DNA of 64,000 nucleotides from an uncultured Prochlorococcus sp. (lineage in GTDB: Bacteria; Cyanobacteriota; Cyanobacteriia; PCC-6307; Cyanobiaceae), in contig CACNQT010000001.1 of assembly GCA_902622705.1 (NCBI GenBank), positions 1 through 64,000 on the forward strand, read 5' to 3'. The notes beneath the pieces were generated by a model. That model saw nothing but the letters and a program-made list of their open reading frames with translations, ran no database searches and was not told the DNA's origin. This document shows positions 9,590 to 18,399 of the stretch, piece by piece. A program made the translations under genes and the position numbers. How positions within the stretch are numbered: the first letter of the stretch is position 1; the number at the start of each line of letters is the position of its first letter.

Positions 9590-9815
9590 TTTCAGAATCC
9601 ATAAGGGCGTCTAAAGTTACAGCTGTTCTTACAATAGCTTGATATCTTTTGATTATTTTACGATTTTTTTCTATAACTCGAGATAAATTCAAAGTGTCTT
9701 TTTCAGAATAGCTAGATGTTAAATCGCTAGAATCTTCTTCAATAAACTCAAATTCACTATCTTTATTAATTAGAGTTAACAATAAATCATGTAATCTCTT
9801 TCTCCTTTCAGACAA
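9564..9815 (-). CDS. Small conserved-looking protein, unknown function
   Basis: 83 residues from a TTG start; a stop codon lies immediately upstream in frame, so this is the first possible start. The sequence is highly charged: a basic N-terminus (MSERRKRLHDLL), an acidic middle and a helical C-terminal part (RYQAIVRTAVTLDALMDS). No signal peptide or membrane segment is visible, so it is probably cytosolic. It overlaps the DUF3122 gene by 26 nt and is first in a run with ribD. I do not recognise a family. The overlap and the protein-like composition are the main reasons to accept it. Confidence 0.6.
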   Translation of the reverse strand: MSERRKRLHDLLLTLINKDSEFEFIEEDSSDLTSSYSEKDTLNLSRVIEKNRKIIKRYQAIVRTAVTLDALMDSENEENYKIK

Positions 9816-9898
9816 TTAATTTATTATGATAGCTCGAACAATAATAAGATAATTTAATAAAACATTCAAACAATTTGGTTCCATTTGCTTAAATATTG

Positions 9899-11182
9899 AT
9901 GACTGAAGTTAATAGAATAATTCATGTAATTGGGATTAATTCCTATAAATTTGAAGATCTATCTTTCAAATTACAAAATCTATTTTTAAATACAGATAAT
10001 ATTGCTGTTCCCAATTCATATTTTGAAGAAATTAAATCATGGAGCGATAATGATTTAAACAAAAAGAAGTCAATTTTTTCGAGCAGCAGTAATAACGAAC
10101 TTGTTGAATGGCTTAGATCTCAAAAGACTGATGTTATTTTAATTTCAAGAGGAGATCCACTTTGGTTTGGAATTGGGAGAATACTACTAGAAAATTTTTC
10201 AAAAGATGAATTAATTTTCTACCCTTCAAATACTTGTATTCAATTAGCATTTAGTAAGTTAAAGATCCCATGGCAAGAGAATGTTAATGTAAGTATTCAC
10301 GGCAGGGATTCGACTAGGTTAATTGAGGCTCTTAAAGAAAGGCCTTCAAGTTTGGCAATTATTACAGATTCAAATTACAAAAGTTTCGAAATAATCAAAA
10401 AAAACTTATCAGAATTAAATCTTATTGACTTCTATGATTTTTGGCTCTGTGAAGAGATAGGCTTAGACAAAGAAAATATAAGAAAATTAAATCTTAAAGA
10501 GTCATTTCCCTCTGACATATCAAATTTAAACATTGTTGTTCTTACAAAAACAAAGAAAAAGTACTCAAATAATAATCTCCCACTTTTCGGTATAAATGAT
10601 ATTGTTTTTAAAACTTTTGATGATAGGCCAAATTTATTAACCAAAAGGGAAGTTCGCATTCAAATCTTAGCCGATCTAGAGCTCCCAAAAAATGGAGTCT
10701 TATGGGATATAGGAGCAGGTTGTGGATCAATTGGTTTAGAGGCATTAAAATTAAGGCCTAATTTAGATTTGTTTTGTATTGATAAAAGGATTGGCTCAAA
10801 ATCATTAATACTAGAAAACTCAAAAAGACTTGGCGTTAAACCAAAATTTATTTTTGAGGAAGACGTATCTAATACCTTGAATTCGAGAAATTTGAGTTTT
10901 TTTAAAAAACCTAATAGATGTGTAATTGGAGGATGTGATAAAAAGACTAAACTTCAAATTATTAATAAACTCGCTCAGGTTATGAGTATTGGTGATATTA
11001 TCGTTATCCCAATAATTGACATTCAAACTATTAAAGAATTGAAAGAGGAATTAGAATATAAAAATTTCAAAACAAATTTAAATTTAATTCAGACCTATAA
11101 AAGCTTAAGTATCGCTGAGGGAATTAGATTAGAACCAAATAATCCTGTTTTTTTATTAAAAGGAAAAAAACAAATTAAATAG
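9899..11182 (+). CDS. cobL: Precorrin-6Y C5,15-methyltransferase (CobL, CbiE-CbiT fusion)
   Basis: 427 residues from ATG at 9899 (a TTG directly precedes it). The N-terminal CbiE-like half (to about residue 215) has the tetrapyrrole methylase motifs ISRGDPLWFGIG and SSLAIITDSN. The C-terminal CbiT-like half contains FDDRPNLLTKREVR and the S-adenosylmethionine loop LWDIGAGCGSIGLEAL. The fused enzyme methylates C5 and C15 and decarboxylates the acetate side chain during corrin ring synthesis (cobalamin or pseudocobalamin in marine picocyanobacteria). cobD elsewhere in the window acts later in the same pathway. It ends 3 nt before the convergent nadK stop. Confidence 0.93.
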   Translation: MTEVNRIIHVIGINSYKFEDLSFKLQNLFLNTDNIAVPNSYFEEIKSWSDNDLNKKKSIFSSSSNNELVEWLRSQKTDVILISRGDPLWFGIGRILLENFSKDELIFYPSNTCIQLAFSKLKIPWQENVNVSIHGRDSTRLIEALKERPSSLAIITDSNYKSFEIIKKNLSELNLIDFYDFWLCEEIGLDKENIRKLNLKESFPSDISNLNIVVLTKTKKKYSNNNLPLFGINDIVFKTFDDRPNLLTKREVRIQILADLELPKNGVLWDIGAGCGSIGLEALKLRPNLDLFCIDKRIGSKSLILENSKRLGVKPKFIFEEDVSNTLNSRNLSFFKKPNRCVIGGCDKKTKLQIINKLAQVMSIGDIIVIPIIDIQTIKELKEELEYKNFKTNLNLIQTYKSLSIAEGIRLEPNNPVFLLKGKKQIK

Positions 11183-11185
11183 TTG

Positions 11186-12094
11186 TTATTTGTTAGGTTT
11201 AGCCACATGGGGCAAACCCCAGCCAAGTTTATTTCTTAAAACCTGGAAAAATTCATGATCTTCAAGTCTTATAAACTTTACTGAGTGTTTACTTTTTCTT
11301 ATTAACACTCTATCTTCAGGCCAAACATAACAACCAGCATTTCCATCAACAACCATTACCAACCTTTCAGGAGTTGCAGGGAAAACAGTTACTGGCTCCG
11401 AATCATTAAAAACCAATGCCCTAGATGCCAATGAATGTGGAGCAATTGGAGTTAATTGCACTACTGGGCAATCAGGAGTGATAACTGGCCCTCCAGCACT
11501 TAGAGAATAGGCTGTAGATCCAGTTGGAGTAGATAAAATTACTCCATCAGCTGAAATGTCCACTGGAGCATGTCGCCCTATGGAAATCTCAAAATGACAC
11601 ATACTTGTAAGAGGTTCTCTATGAAGAGCCATCTCATTAAGGCAGAGAGACTCCCATCTCCTCTGATCATTTCTCATTACACTAATAATTAAGCAAGTTC
11701 TTTCTTCAATATCCCAATTACCAGCAATGATTTTGTCTATTGCCACATCAAGATTAGATAAATAAGCTTCTGCAAGAAAACCTAAATGACCAGTATTTAT
11801 TGTAAGGATTGGAATTTTAGCAGGTGCTGTTTGCCTTGCTGCAGAAAGCACGGTTCCATCTCCGCCAAGAACTATTGCAAATTCCATTGACGTGTCAAAC
11901 CCCTCGGGGACGCAATTTGTATATCCCAAAGGACGAACATGCTGATCAGGATTGGCGAATCCAACCATTCCACCAGAGCTACTAACTCTTACAACTTCAT
12001 AATTAGAATTTTCCAATTTTTTCTGAACAGAACCTGCCGTTTGAACAGCAAGTTCTTTCCCATCATTAACAATTAGCCCTGCTCTACGTACCAA
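11186..12094 (-). CDS. nadK: NAD kinase
   Basis: 302 residues from a TTG start ([15 protein letters not shown] follows). It phosphorylates NAD to NADP, needed for photosynthetic electron transfer and biosynthesis. The diagnostic GGDG motif is in [13 protein letters not shown] and the second substrate motif is [25 protein letters not shown], both intact. Cyanobacteria usually carry two NAD kinases; this one has the longer N-terminal part common in the group. It is convergent with cobL with a 3-nt gap and lies 70 nt downstream of pheS on the same strand. Confidence 0.95.
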   Translation of the reverse strand: MVRRAGLIVNDGKELAVQTAGSVQKKLENSNYEVVRVSSSGGMVGFANPDQHVRPLGYTNCVPEGFDTSMEFAIVLGGDGTVLSAARQTAPAKIPILTINTGHLGFLAEAYLSNLDVAIDKIIAGNWDIEERTCLIISVMRNDQRRWESLCLNEMALHREPLTSMCHFEISIGRHAPVDISADGVILSTPTGSTAYSLSAGGPVITPDCPVVQLTPIAPHSLASRALVFNDSEPVTVFPATPERLVMVVDGNAGCYVWPEDRVLIRKSKHSVKFIRLEDHEFFQVLRNKLGWGLPHVAKPNK

Positions 12095-12164
12095 TCAAAA
12101 AAATAAAACTATGACTATCTTAAACTAATTTGCTGGACAATCCTAATTTAAAATTTCAATTTTA

Positions 12165-13172
12165 TCAGAACTGTTCTAAGAATCTAAGATCATTAGTATA
12201 AAATTTTCTGATGTCGTCAATTTGGTGCCTTACCATACAAAACCTTTCAACACCTAAGCCAGCTGCGAATCCAGTCCATTTCTCAGAATCTATTCCTAAT
12301 TTTTCTAAGACCATCGGATCTACCATTCCACAGCCCATTACTTCTAACCATTTACCTTTCCATTGAACATCTACTTCTGCAGAAGGTTCAGTAAATGGGA
12401 AATAACTAGCTCTAAATCTTACAGGTATATCTCCAAAAAAGGTCTTTAAAAAAGTAAGCACTGTTCCTCTTAGATGACTAAAATTAATATTTTGATCGAT
12501 ACATAAAACCTCAACCTGATTAAATACAGGGGAATGAGTAGCATCTACAGCATCTCTCCTATATACTCTTCCGGGAGCAATAATTCTTACTGGAAGAGGA
12601 TTTTTCTCTAAGTATCTTATCTGAACAGGAGAAGTATGGGTCCTTAAAAGTCGATTTTCATCTAAGTAGAAAGTATCCTGCATATCTCTTGCAGGATGAT
12701 TTTTGGGTATGTTGAGAGACTCAAAATTATAAAAATCAGTTTCTATTTCAGGACCACTTTCAACTGAGTATCCTAAACCACAAAAAATATCTATTATTTC
12801 GTCTTGAGTTGAAATTAAAGGATGTTTATTGCCAGGGGGTATTCCAATTGAAGGAATAGTTACATCAATTTTTTCGTTTTTAATCTTTTGGTCTAGGGCT
12901 TGATTATTAAGTAGATTTTTTCTTTCAGTTATTAGTTCTTGTAAATTTATCTTTATTAAATTTGCCTTCTGGCCAACGATTGGTCTGTCAGTAGCAGATA
13001 ATTTACCCATTGTTTTCAAGATAATTGACAAATCACCTTTTTTTCCCAATAGAGAGACTCTCAGTTTATCCAGTTCTTCATGAGTACTAGAATTATCTAT
13101 ATTATTTTTTGCTTTTAGAGAAAGATTATTTAGTTTTTCCTCAATTTGACTTAATGATTCAATTTGACTCAC
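12165..13172 (-). CDS. pheS: Phenylalanine-tRNA ligase alpha subunit
   Basis: 335 residues from a GTG start. The N-terminal coiled-coil arm (about 1-90) that contacts tRNA is followed by the class II catalytic core: motif 1 region [14 protein letters not shown], motif 2 with [13 protein letters not shown] and RVYRRDA, and motif 3 [16 protein letters not shown]. It charges tRNA-Phe together with the beta subunit, which is not in the window. It is divergent from surE with a 68-nt gap that must hold both promoters. Confidence 0.96.
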   Translation of the reverse strand: MSQIESLSQIEEKLNNLSLKAKNNIDNSSTHEELDKLRVSLLGKKGDLSIILKTMGKLSATDRPIVGQKANLIKINLQELITERKNLLNNQALDQKIKNEKIDVTIPSIGIPPGNKHPLISTQDEIIDIFCGLGYSVESGPEIETDFYNFESLNIPKNHPARDMQDTFYLDENRLLRTHTSPVQIRYLEKNPLPVRIIAPGRVYRRDAVDATHSPVFNQVEVLCIDQNINFSHLRGTVLTFLKTFFGDIPVRFRASYFPFTEPSAEVDVQWKGKWLEVMGCGMVDPMVLEKLGIDSEKWTGFAAGLGVERFCMVRHQIDDIRKFYTNDLRFLEQF

Positions 13173-13240
13173 TGATATAGTAAAAATAAGTATTGCCTTA
13201 TCTTACTTAAATATCGTCCATAAATAAAATGTATTGATTA

Positions 13241-14050
13241 ATGAAACCGTTGAATATACTAATTAGTAATGATGATGGTGTTTTTGCAGCGGGTATAAGA
13301 GCATTAGCAAAATCAGCTCAAAAAAGAGGACATAAAGTAAAAGTAGTATGTCCTGACCAAGAAAGATCAGCTACTGGACATGGCCTTACTTTACAATCTC
13401 CATTAAGAGTGGAAAAAGCTGACGAATTATTTGGGAAAGGAATTGAAGCTTGGGGATGTTCTGGCACACCTGCTGATTGCGTCAAATTAGCACTATCTGA
13501 ACTCTTGGATAATAAACCTGATCTAATACTATCTGGAATAAATCACGGACCCAATTTAGGGACAGATATTTTTTGTTCAGGCACAGTGGCTGCAGCTATG
13601 GAAGGCACTTTAGAAAATGTTCCCTCAATGGCAATAAGTGTTGCTAGTTTTAAATGGAAGAATTTTGAATTTGCTGGAGAAATTGCAATGAATATTGCCG
13701 AACAAGCAATTAGCGATAGTTGGCCAGCTTCACTTCTATTAAACTTAAATATACCCCCTTGCGAGAAAAGCAAAATTAAAGAATTATCCTGGACAAGATT
13801 ATCAATCAGAAAATATAAAAATCAATTTTCCAAAAGAGAAGACCCAAGAGGTGATGATTATTATTGGCTCGCCGGTGAAGTAGTTTTAGATCTTAAATCA
13901 AAAGGTTATGGTCCAAAAAAATGGCCAAGTGACGTATCGCAAATACAAGAAAATAAAATATCTCTTACACCCGTTGAACCAGATTTATTTTGGAGGGGTA
14001 ATTTAGACAAATTACCTAAAATTAATAATTCATTTATAAATCCTTCTTAA
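13241..14050 (+). CDS. surE: 5'-nucleotidase SurE
   Basis: 269 residues, the normal length. SurE is a metal-dependent nucleoside-5'-monophosphate phosphatase. The metal-binding NDDG motif is at residues 10-13 ([11 protein letters not shown]), followed by the conserved [21 protein letters not shown] and [12 protein letters not shown] motifs that build the active site and dimer. The 3' end overlaps the convergent DUF3611 gene by 21 nt. Physiological substrate in this organism is unknown. Confidence 0.95.
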   Translation: MKPLNILISNDDGVFAAGIRALAKSAQKRGHKVKVVCPDQERSATGHGLTLQSPLRVEKADELFGKGIEAWGCSGTPADCVKLALSELLDNKPDLILSGINHGPNLGTDIFCSGTVAAAMEGTLENVPSMAISVASFKWKNFEFAGEIAMNIAEQAISDSWPASLLLNLNIPPCEKSKIKELSWTRLSIRKYKNQFSKREDPRGDDYYWLAGEVVLDLKSKGYGPKKWPSDVSQIQENKISLTPVEPDLFWRGNLDKLPKINNSFINPS

Positions 14051-14563
14051 AAGCCATAAAGAAAAGCAAAGTCCAAAAAAATGGGCCGCAATAACTTGTG
14101 TGTTGCTGAGAACTGATAATATTTCAAGTCCAGTAATTGGAATATCAGATGTCGCTGTTATTAATTGTCCAGTTGTTTGAGAAGAAGCTTGTATAAATAA
14201 GGCACCCATAAGGGCTTGATATCCAATTAAACCAAATAAAATTCCTAATAAATCAACTATCAGTCCACGTTTTATCAATTTACTGGTTTGTCCCCTTGAG
14301 GGTCTAGCGTTACTTGCGATTGCTCTTCCTGTTCTAACTATTAACCAACCCTGCCAAAGACTAAAAAGTAGTAAAATCAAAGATATTGTCGTAAGCGATA
14401 GACCAGGTGCTAAGCCAAGCTGCCCTTCGCTATTATTTACAACATTTGAAAAAAGCAAAACAGCTGCAACAACAACACCTAAAATGGACTGAATCCAAAA
14501 GCGTATCCATCCTATGCGTCGCATTCCAAATGAAAGGGACTTAAAATCAATTTTGTCAGACAT
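14030..14563 (-). CDS. DUF3611 family membrane protein
   Basis: 177 residues with about four hydrophobic segments (near residues 25-45, 55-75, 105-125 and 150-170), so an integral membrane protein. The start [26 protein letters not shown] pattern and the [18 protein letters not shown] loop match what I know as the DUF3611 family, conserved in cyanobacteria and plastids of plants. No function is established to my knowledge. It is convergent and overlapping by 21 nt with surE, and divergent from ribF with a 68-nt gap. Confidence 0.7.
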   Translation of the reverse strand: MSDKIDFKSLSFGMRRIGWIRFWIQSILGVVVAAVLLFSNVVNNSEGQLGLAPGLSLTTISLILLLFSLWQGWLIVRTGRAIASNARPSRGQTSKLIKRGLIVDLLGILFGLIGYQALMGALFIQASSQTTGQLITATSDIPITGLEILSVLSNTQVIAAHFFGLCFSLWLLRRIYK

Positions 14564-14631
14564 TCATTTGATTGAATAAACTATAATCTATTCAAATTTG
14601 CCATCAAAATCATAAAATTGCACGTAATCTT

Positions 14632-15555
14632 TTGATCTCTTTAATATCGCCATCTGAAGTAAAGAATCCTACTTCAATAGCTATTGGAAGTTTTGATGGC
14701 CTACATGCTGGCCACAGAAAATTAATTAAAAGTGTAGTTGAAGAAAATCAATATACCCCAACAATTGCGAGCTTCTGGCCTCATCCCAGAGAAGTTTTAT
14801 ACAAAGAGACACGTCTTAGACTTGATCTCCCTTATGAAAAACTACCTATTCTTGAAGATCTTGGGATTGAACAATTAGTTCTGATTCCTTTTGATAAGGA
14901 ACTATCTAAATTGAGTGCAGAGAGATTCGTAAGAGATATATTGATAAATCAATTACAAGCAAAAAACATTTCTGTAGGTGCTAATTTTAAATTTGGTTTC
15001 AGAAGAAGTGGAAACACAAATACTATCAAAAATATAATTAAAGATACTGATATTAAACTAAAAATTACTCCAGTTCTAGAAGATAATGAAGGTAGAATCA
15101 GCAGCAGCAGGATAAGAGATTTACTTGAGAAAAGTGATCTGAAAAATGCTTTCAAAATTCTCAATAGGCCTTATAGTTTTAATGGAAAGGTTGTTAAAGG
15201 TAAAGGGATTGGAAAAAGTATAGGATGGCCCACCGCAAACCTTGAAATAGATGGTAGAAAATTTTTACCTGGAGAAGGAGTCTACGCATCTTGGGCAACT
15301 ATAGAAAATTCCGACCAAAAAATTGAATCTGTTATGAATCTCGGCTCTCAACCAACAATCAATCCTTTATTGCCATCTGCTGTTGAAGTTCATTTAATTA
15401 ATAGAGAAATCGATCTATATGGTTTAAACCTATCTGTAGAACCAGTTGAAAAGCTTAGATCCCAAATAAAGTTTAAGAATATAGATCAACTTTCTAATCA
15501 AATTAAAAAAGATAGAGATAATGCTCTAAGAATTTTTAAAAAATATAAAAAATAA
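14632..15555 (+). CDS. ribF: Bifunctional riboflavin kinase / FAD synthetase
   Basis: 307 residues from a TTG start. The N-terminal nucleotidyltransferase domain (about 1-180) has IAIGSFDGLHAGHRKLI, the HIGH-like nucleotide-binding motif, and the closing SSSRIRDLL motif. The C-terminal riboflavin kinase domain (about 183-307) has GKGIGKSIGWPTANLE with the PTAN metal-ATP motif and a VEVHLIN strand. It converts riboflavin to FMN and then FAD. It lies 7 nt upstream of thiE, so an operon ribF-thiE-thiS is likely. Confidence 0.94.
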   Translation: MISLISPSEVKNPTSIAIGSFDGLHAGHRKLIKSVVEENQYTPTIASFWPHPREVLYKETRLRLDLPYEKLPILEDLGIEQLVLIPFDKELSKLSAERFVRDILINQLQAKNISVGANFKFGFRRSGNTNTIKNIIKDTDIKLKITPVLEDNEGRISSSRIRDLLEKSDLKNAFKILNRPYSFNGKVVKGKGIGKSIGWPTANLEIDGRKFLPGEGVYASWATIENSDQKIESVMNLGSQPTINPLLPSAVEVHLINREIDLYGLNLSVEPVEKLRSQIKFKNIDQLSNQIKKDRDNALRIFKKYKK

Positions 15556-15562
15556 ATTACAA

Positions 15563-16618
15563 ATGCTTAATTCCAATACTAAAAATGCTGATGATTTAAG
15601 AATCTATCAAATTATTGACGCTAATCTAGATAGAGCTAGAGAAGGCCTAAGAGTATTAGAGGATTGGGCTCGATTTGGTCTAGGCAAAGAAAAATATGTT
15701 GAAAGGATTAAAGATTTCAGACAAATTTTAGGAAAAAATCATTTAGAAGTTTATAAAAAATCTAGAAATCACATTGAGGACAAATGTAAAGGATTGACCC
15801 ATCAAGAGCAAATCAACAGAAAAACCTCTAAGCAAATTATAAGTTCTAATTCAGCCAGAATTCAAGAAGCATTAAGAGTTATAGAAGAATTCTCAAGGAT
15901 ACATAATAATGAGCTTTCAAAAATAGCTTCGGAAATTAGATATGAAATTTATACTATAGAAATCGACTTATTAAGTTTAAGCATGTGTAAGAAGTCGGAG
16001 GAAATATTGAAAGAAAATGACTTATATGTAATCACAGATCAAAAGGATAATCTATTAGAAATAATAGAAGAGATCTTAATTGCGGGAGTAAGAATTATTC
16101 AACATAGATTTAAAACGGGAACAGATAAAGATCATCTTGAAAAAGCAATTCAGATTAAAAATCTATGTAAAAAATATAGTTCTTTGTTCATCGTTAACGA
16201 CAGAATTGATATAGCTTTAGCATCAAATGCAGATGGCATTCATCTCGGTCAAGATGATTTAGACTTACAAACCGCAAGAAAATTAGTAGGTCATTCAAAA
16301 ATAATTGGTGTAAGTGCAAATAATGAAATTGATATTTCTAATGCTCTTAAAGATGGTTGTGATTACATAGGAATTGGACCAGTATTTGAAACTACAACAA
16401 AAAAAAATAAAAAACCTATAGGTATCGAGAAGATCAAAACATTGACAAAAGATTTAAATATTCCTTGGTTTGCTATTGGAGGAATTAAAACAAATAATAT
16501 TTCATATTTAAAAAGCAATGGTTTCAAAAAAGTTGCCTTAGTTTCGCAAATAATGAATTCTGAAGATCCTAAAGAAGACGCTATTATGATTTTAAAAGAG
16601 TTGTCTCATGAAAATTAA
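15563..16618 (+). CDS. thiE: Thiamine-phosphate synthase with cyanobacterial N-terminal domain
   Basis: 351 residues, about 130-140 longer than a stand-alone ThiE. Residues 1-135 form a helical extra domain (YQIIDANLDRAREGLRVLEDWARF, IQEALRVIEEFSRI) common in cyanobacterial ThiE and of unclear role. The C-terminal TIM barrel carries the synthase motifs: VITDQKD, IIQHRFK for the pyrophosphate substrate, IVNDRIDIALASNADGIHLGQ-type segment, GIGPVFETTTKK and the glycine-rich FAIGGIK. It joins the pyrimidine and thiazole halves of thiamine. The last 11 nt overlap thiS, indicating translational coupling. Confidence 0.94.
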   Translation: MLNSNTKNADDLRIYQIIDANLDRAREGLRVLEDWARFGLGKEKYVERIKDFRQILGKNHLEVYKKSRNHIEDKCKGLTHQEQINRKTSKQIISSNSARIQEALRVIEEFSRIHNNELSKIASEIRYEIYTIEIDLLSLSMCKKSEEILKENDLYVITDQKDNLLEIIEEILIAGVRIIQHRFKTGTDKDHLEKAIQIKNLCKKYSSLFIVNDRIDIALASNADGIHLGQDDLDLQTARKLVGHSKIIGVSANNEIDISNALKDGCDYIGIGPVFETTTKKNKKPIGIEKIKTLTKDLNIPWFAIGGIKTNNISYLKSNGFKKVALVSQIMNSEDPKEDAIMILKELSHEN

Positions 16619-16817
16619 GGTAAATGGTGAGGAAAAAAATATAGAACTTAATCAAGAAAACGCTTTATTATCTAAAGTGCTTAATTCCATGGGATATAAA
16701 CCCAACACAATTGTTGTCGAGTTAAATAATTTAATTATTAATTCAATAAAATGGGAAAAAGTGAAACTTAAAGATGGGGATAATCTAGAAATCGTTTCAA
16801 TAGTTGGTGGTGGTTAA
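16608..16817 (+). CDS. thiS: Thiamine biosynthesis sulfur carrier ThiS
   Basis: 69 residues with a beta-grasp ubiquitin-like fold pattern and the C-terminal GGG (SIVGGG), which is adenylated and then thiocarboxylated to deliver sulfur to the thiazole synthase ThiG. The start overlaps the thiE end by 11 nt, so the two are surely translated from one mRNA. ThiG itself is not in the window. Confidence 0.93.
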   Translation: MKIKVNGEEKNIELNQENALLSKVLNSMGYKPNTIVVELNNLIINSIKWEKVKLKDGDNLEIVSIVGGG

Positions 16818-16928
16818 AAGAAAAGATCTTTTATATTCAAAATCTTCATATTTTTTTAAGTTTAAGCTTGAAACAATACCCAAATTTTTTCTATTTTCGT
16901 TTTATATTTTTAATACTTAAATAGAATA

Positions 16929-17096
16929 ATGCAAAAAAAAATTGATAATAATTCAAGATCTCTAAAATGGGAGCAAAATGGAGAACTAGCCCATAAAGAT
17001 CTCTCAGAGTTAATAGAAAGATTAAAAAATGTAGAAAGTGAACATGCCTCTTCTGAGTTGTCTAGATTAGGAACAAAATCAAACATAAAAGATTAA
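16929..17096 (+). CDS. Short conserved-looking protein (55 aa), unknown function
   Basis: An ATG-initiated frame of 55 codons. The protein starts MQKKIDNNSRSLKWEQNGEL and continues with an amphipathic helix (LSELIERLKNVESEH) and a polar tail; it has no membrane segment. It resembles short, charged conserved proteins of marine picocyanobacteria in composition, but I cannot name a family. It lies 111 nt after thiS and 67 nt before another short gene on the same strand. Called from composition, start codon and position only. Confidence 0.5.
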   Translation: MQKKIDNNSRSLKWEQNGELAHKDLSELIERLKNVESEHASSELSRLGTKSNIKD

Positions 17097-17163
17097 ATTT
17101 GTTACTTAGATCTTGTTTTTACAAAAATTTGTACCAAATTATAATTACTGAATATAAAAGTTA

Positions 17164-17295
17164 ATGCCAAAAAGATTTCCAGAGTGGGTAAACACAGAAG
17201 TCGTGATTAAGGCAATCAAAATGCGAGAAGAAGGAATGCTTTCAAAGCAACTAAATTTATGGATAGAAAATCTATTAGAAATAGAAAAAAAGTAA
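17164..17295 (+). CDS. Short protein (43 aa), unknown function
   Basis: An ATG-initiated frame of 43 codons. The sequence MPKRFPEWVNTEVV leads into two likely helices (IKAIKMREEGML and LNLWIENLLEIEKK), basic overall, soluble. The tryptophans and the absence of low-complexity runs make it more protein-like than a chance frame in AT-rich DNA. It ends 4 nt before the convergent larB stop. No family recognised. Confidence 0.5.
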   Translation: MPKRFPEWVNTEVVIKAIKMREEGMLSKQLNLWIENLLEIEKK

Positions 17296-17299
17296 GTAT

Positions 17300-17956
17300 T
17301 TAGTAGATACTTTTAATAATTCTTAGAGCTGCCATTGCGGCTCCATATCCATTATCTATGTTCATGACTGCGATACCTGGAGAACAACTTGACAACATAC
17401 TATTTAAGGCAGTTTCTCCATTTTTGCTGACACCGTAGCCAACTGAAACAGGTACCGCGATTATTGGTTGGGCTAACAATCCTCCCACAACTGTTGCCAA
17501 GGCTCCTTCCATTCCAGCACAAACTATTAATACATCATATTTATTAATTTCTTCTAATTGACTCATTAATCGATGAAGTCCTGCTACGCCAACATCTATA
17601 AAAGATTGACAATTAACCCCATAAATTTCAAGCGCTAATTGTGCTTCAAGTGTTACGGCCAAATCACTTGAGCCCCCCGAAATTATGGCAACTTTTTTAT
17701 TTGTATTTAATTTATTTGGATTTTTCCCAATTATAAGGCAGTTTGCTTCTTCATAGAAGCGCGCATCATCATGCAAATCTAGAAGATAATTAGCCTTTTC
17801 ACTATTAATCCTAGTAATGAAAACTACCTCATTTTGACTTAATACACTCTCAGATAATCTCTTTAATTGGTCTGTACTCTTGTCTTGCCCCCAAATAGCC
17901 TCAAAGAGCCCGAGCCTCTTTCTTCTTTGAAAATCAAATTTGATATCAAAATTCAT
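17300..17956 (-). CDS. larB: LarB-type nickel-pincer cofactor / AIR-carboxylase-like protein
   Basis: 218 residues. The C-terminal two thirds resemble PurE: VISGGSSDLAV, FIDVGVAGLHRL, VLIVCAGMEGALATVVGGL and IAVPVSVGYG. In lactobacilli LarB carboxylates and hydrolyses nicotinic acid adenine dinucleotide as the first step of the nickel-pincer nucleotide. The partners LarC and LarE are not in this window, so the role here is uncertain. The start ATG overlaps the stop of the upstream TIGR03792 gene by 4 nt, making it the last gene of the era run. Confidence 0.88.
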   Translation of the reverse strand: MNFDIKFDFQRRKRLGLFEAIWGQDKSTDQLKRLSESVLSQNEVVFITRINSEKANYLLDLHDDARFYEEANCLIIGKNPNKLNTNKKVAIISGGSSDLAVTLEAQLALEIYGVNCQSFIDVGVAGLHRLMSQLEEINKYDVLIVCAGMEGALATVVGGLLAQPIIAVPVSVGYGVSKNGETALNSMLSSCSPGIAVMNIDNGYGAAMAALRIIKSIY

Positions 17957-18399
17957 CTTTGCTTCTCTAATTCTCCCTCATAAATTAATTCAAAAGGATT
18001 TTCTCCCAAATTTAGAGCAGCTTTAACATTATCTTCAAACTTTTGTTGGACTACATTTACTTCTGACATTGGTATGCTTTTCCATAATTTCTTACTTTTC
18101 CAATTTACCAATATTAAAGCTTCTTCTTTTTCTTTATCCCAAAATAATTGTCTACCCAAAAAACCATCTTGAGAAGATAACCATGGCTCCCATATTTCTT
18201 TTTCAGCATTCAACCATGCTGGTTTTACAGCGGCAGGGACTTTAAGTCTTAATTCCTCTATGACCATTTCACCTTGATAATTATCCATAGTAAGAGCTTT
18301 TAAATTAGGAATATCAGATTGAAAAATTAAAACTACTAAGCAAATTAATACTAGACAAAATCTTTGAATTTTTTTTTTCAAATTTAAATTTAATTTCAT
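17953..18399 (-). CDS. TIGR03792-like exported protein, unknown function
   Basis: 148 residues with a hydrophobic segment at about 13-28 ([13 protein letters not shown]) that looks like a signal peptide or membrane anchor. The mature part has a [19 protein letters not shown] stretch and [14 protein letters not shown], the pattern of the cyanobacterial TIGR03792 family, which resembles antibiotic-monooxygenase-like dimeric barrels. No function is known to me. It overlaps both neighbours by 4 nt, so translation is coupled to trmD-ispF upstream and larB downstream. Confidence 0.75.
   Translation of the reverse strand: MKLNLNLKKKIQRFCLVLICLVVLIFQSDIPNLKALTMDNYQGEMVIEELRLKVPAAVKPAWLNAEKEIWEPWLSSQDGFLGRQLFWDKEKEEALILVNWKSKKLWKSIPMSEVNVVQQKFEDNVKAALNLGENPFELIYEGELEKQR

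Noticed and set aside
16818..16832. Palindrome AAAAGATCTTTT after thiS as a terminator
   Set aside because: It is AT-rich with almost no loop and no following T-run, so a functional hairpin is unlikely.
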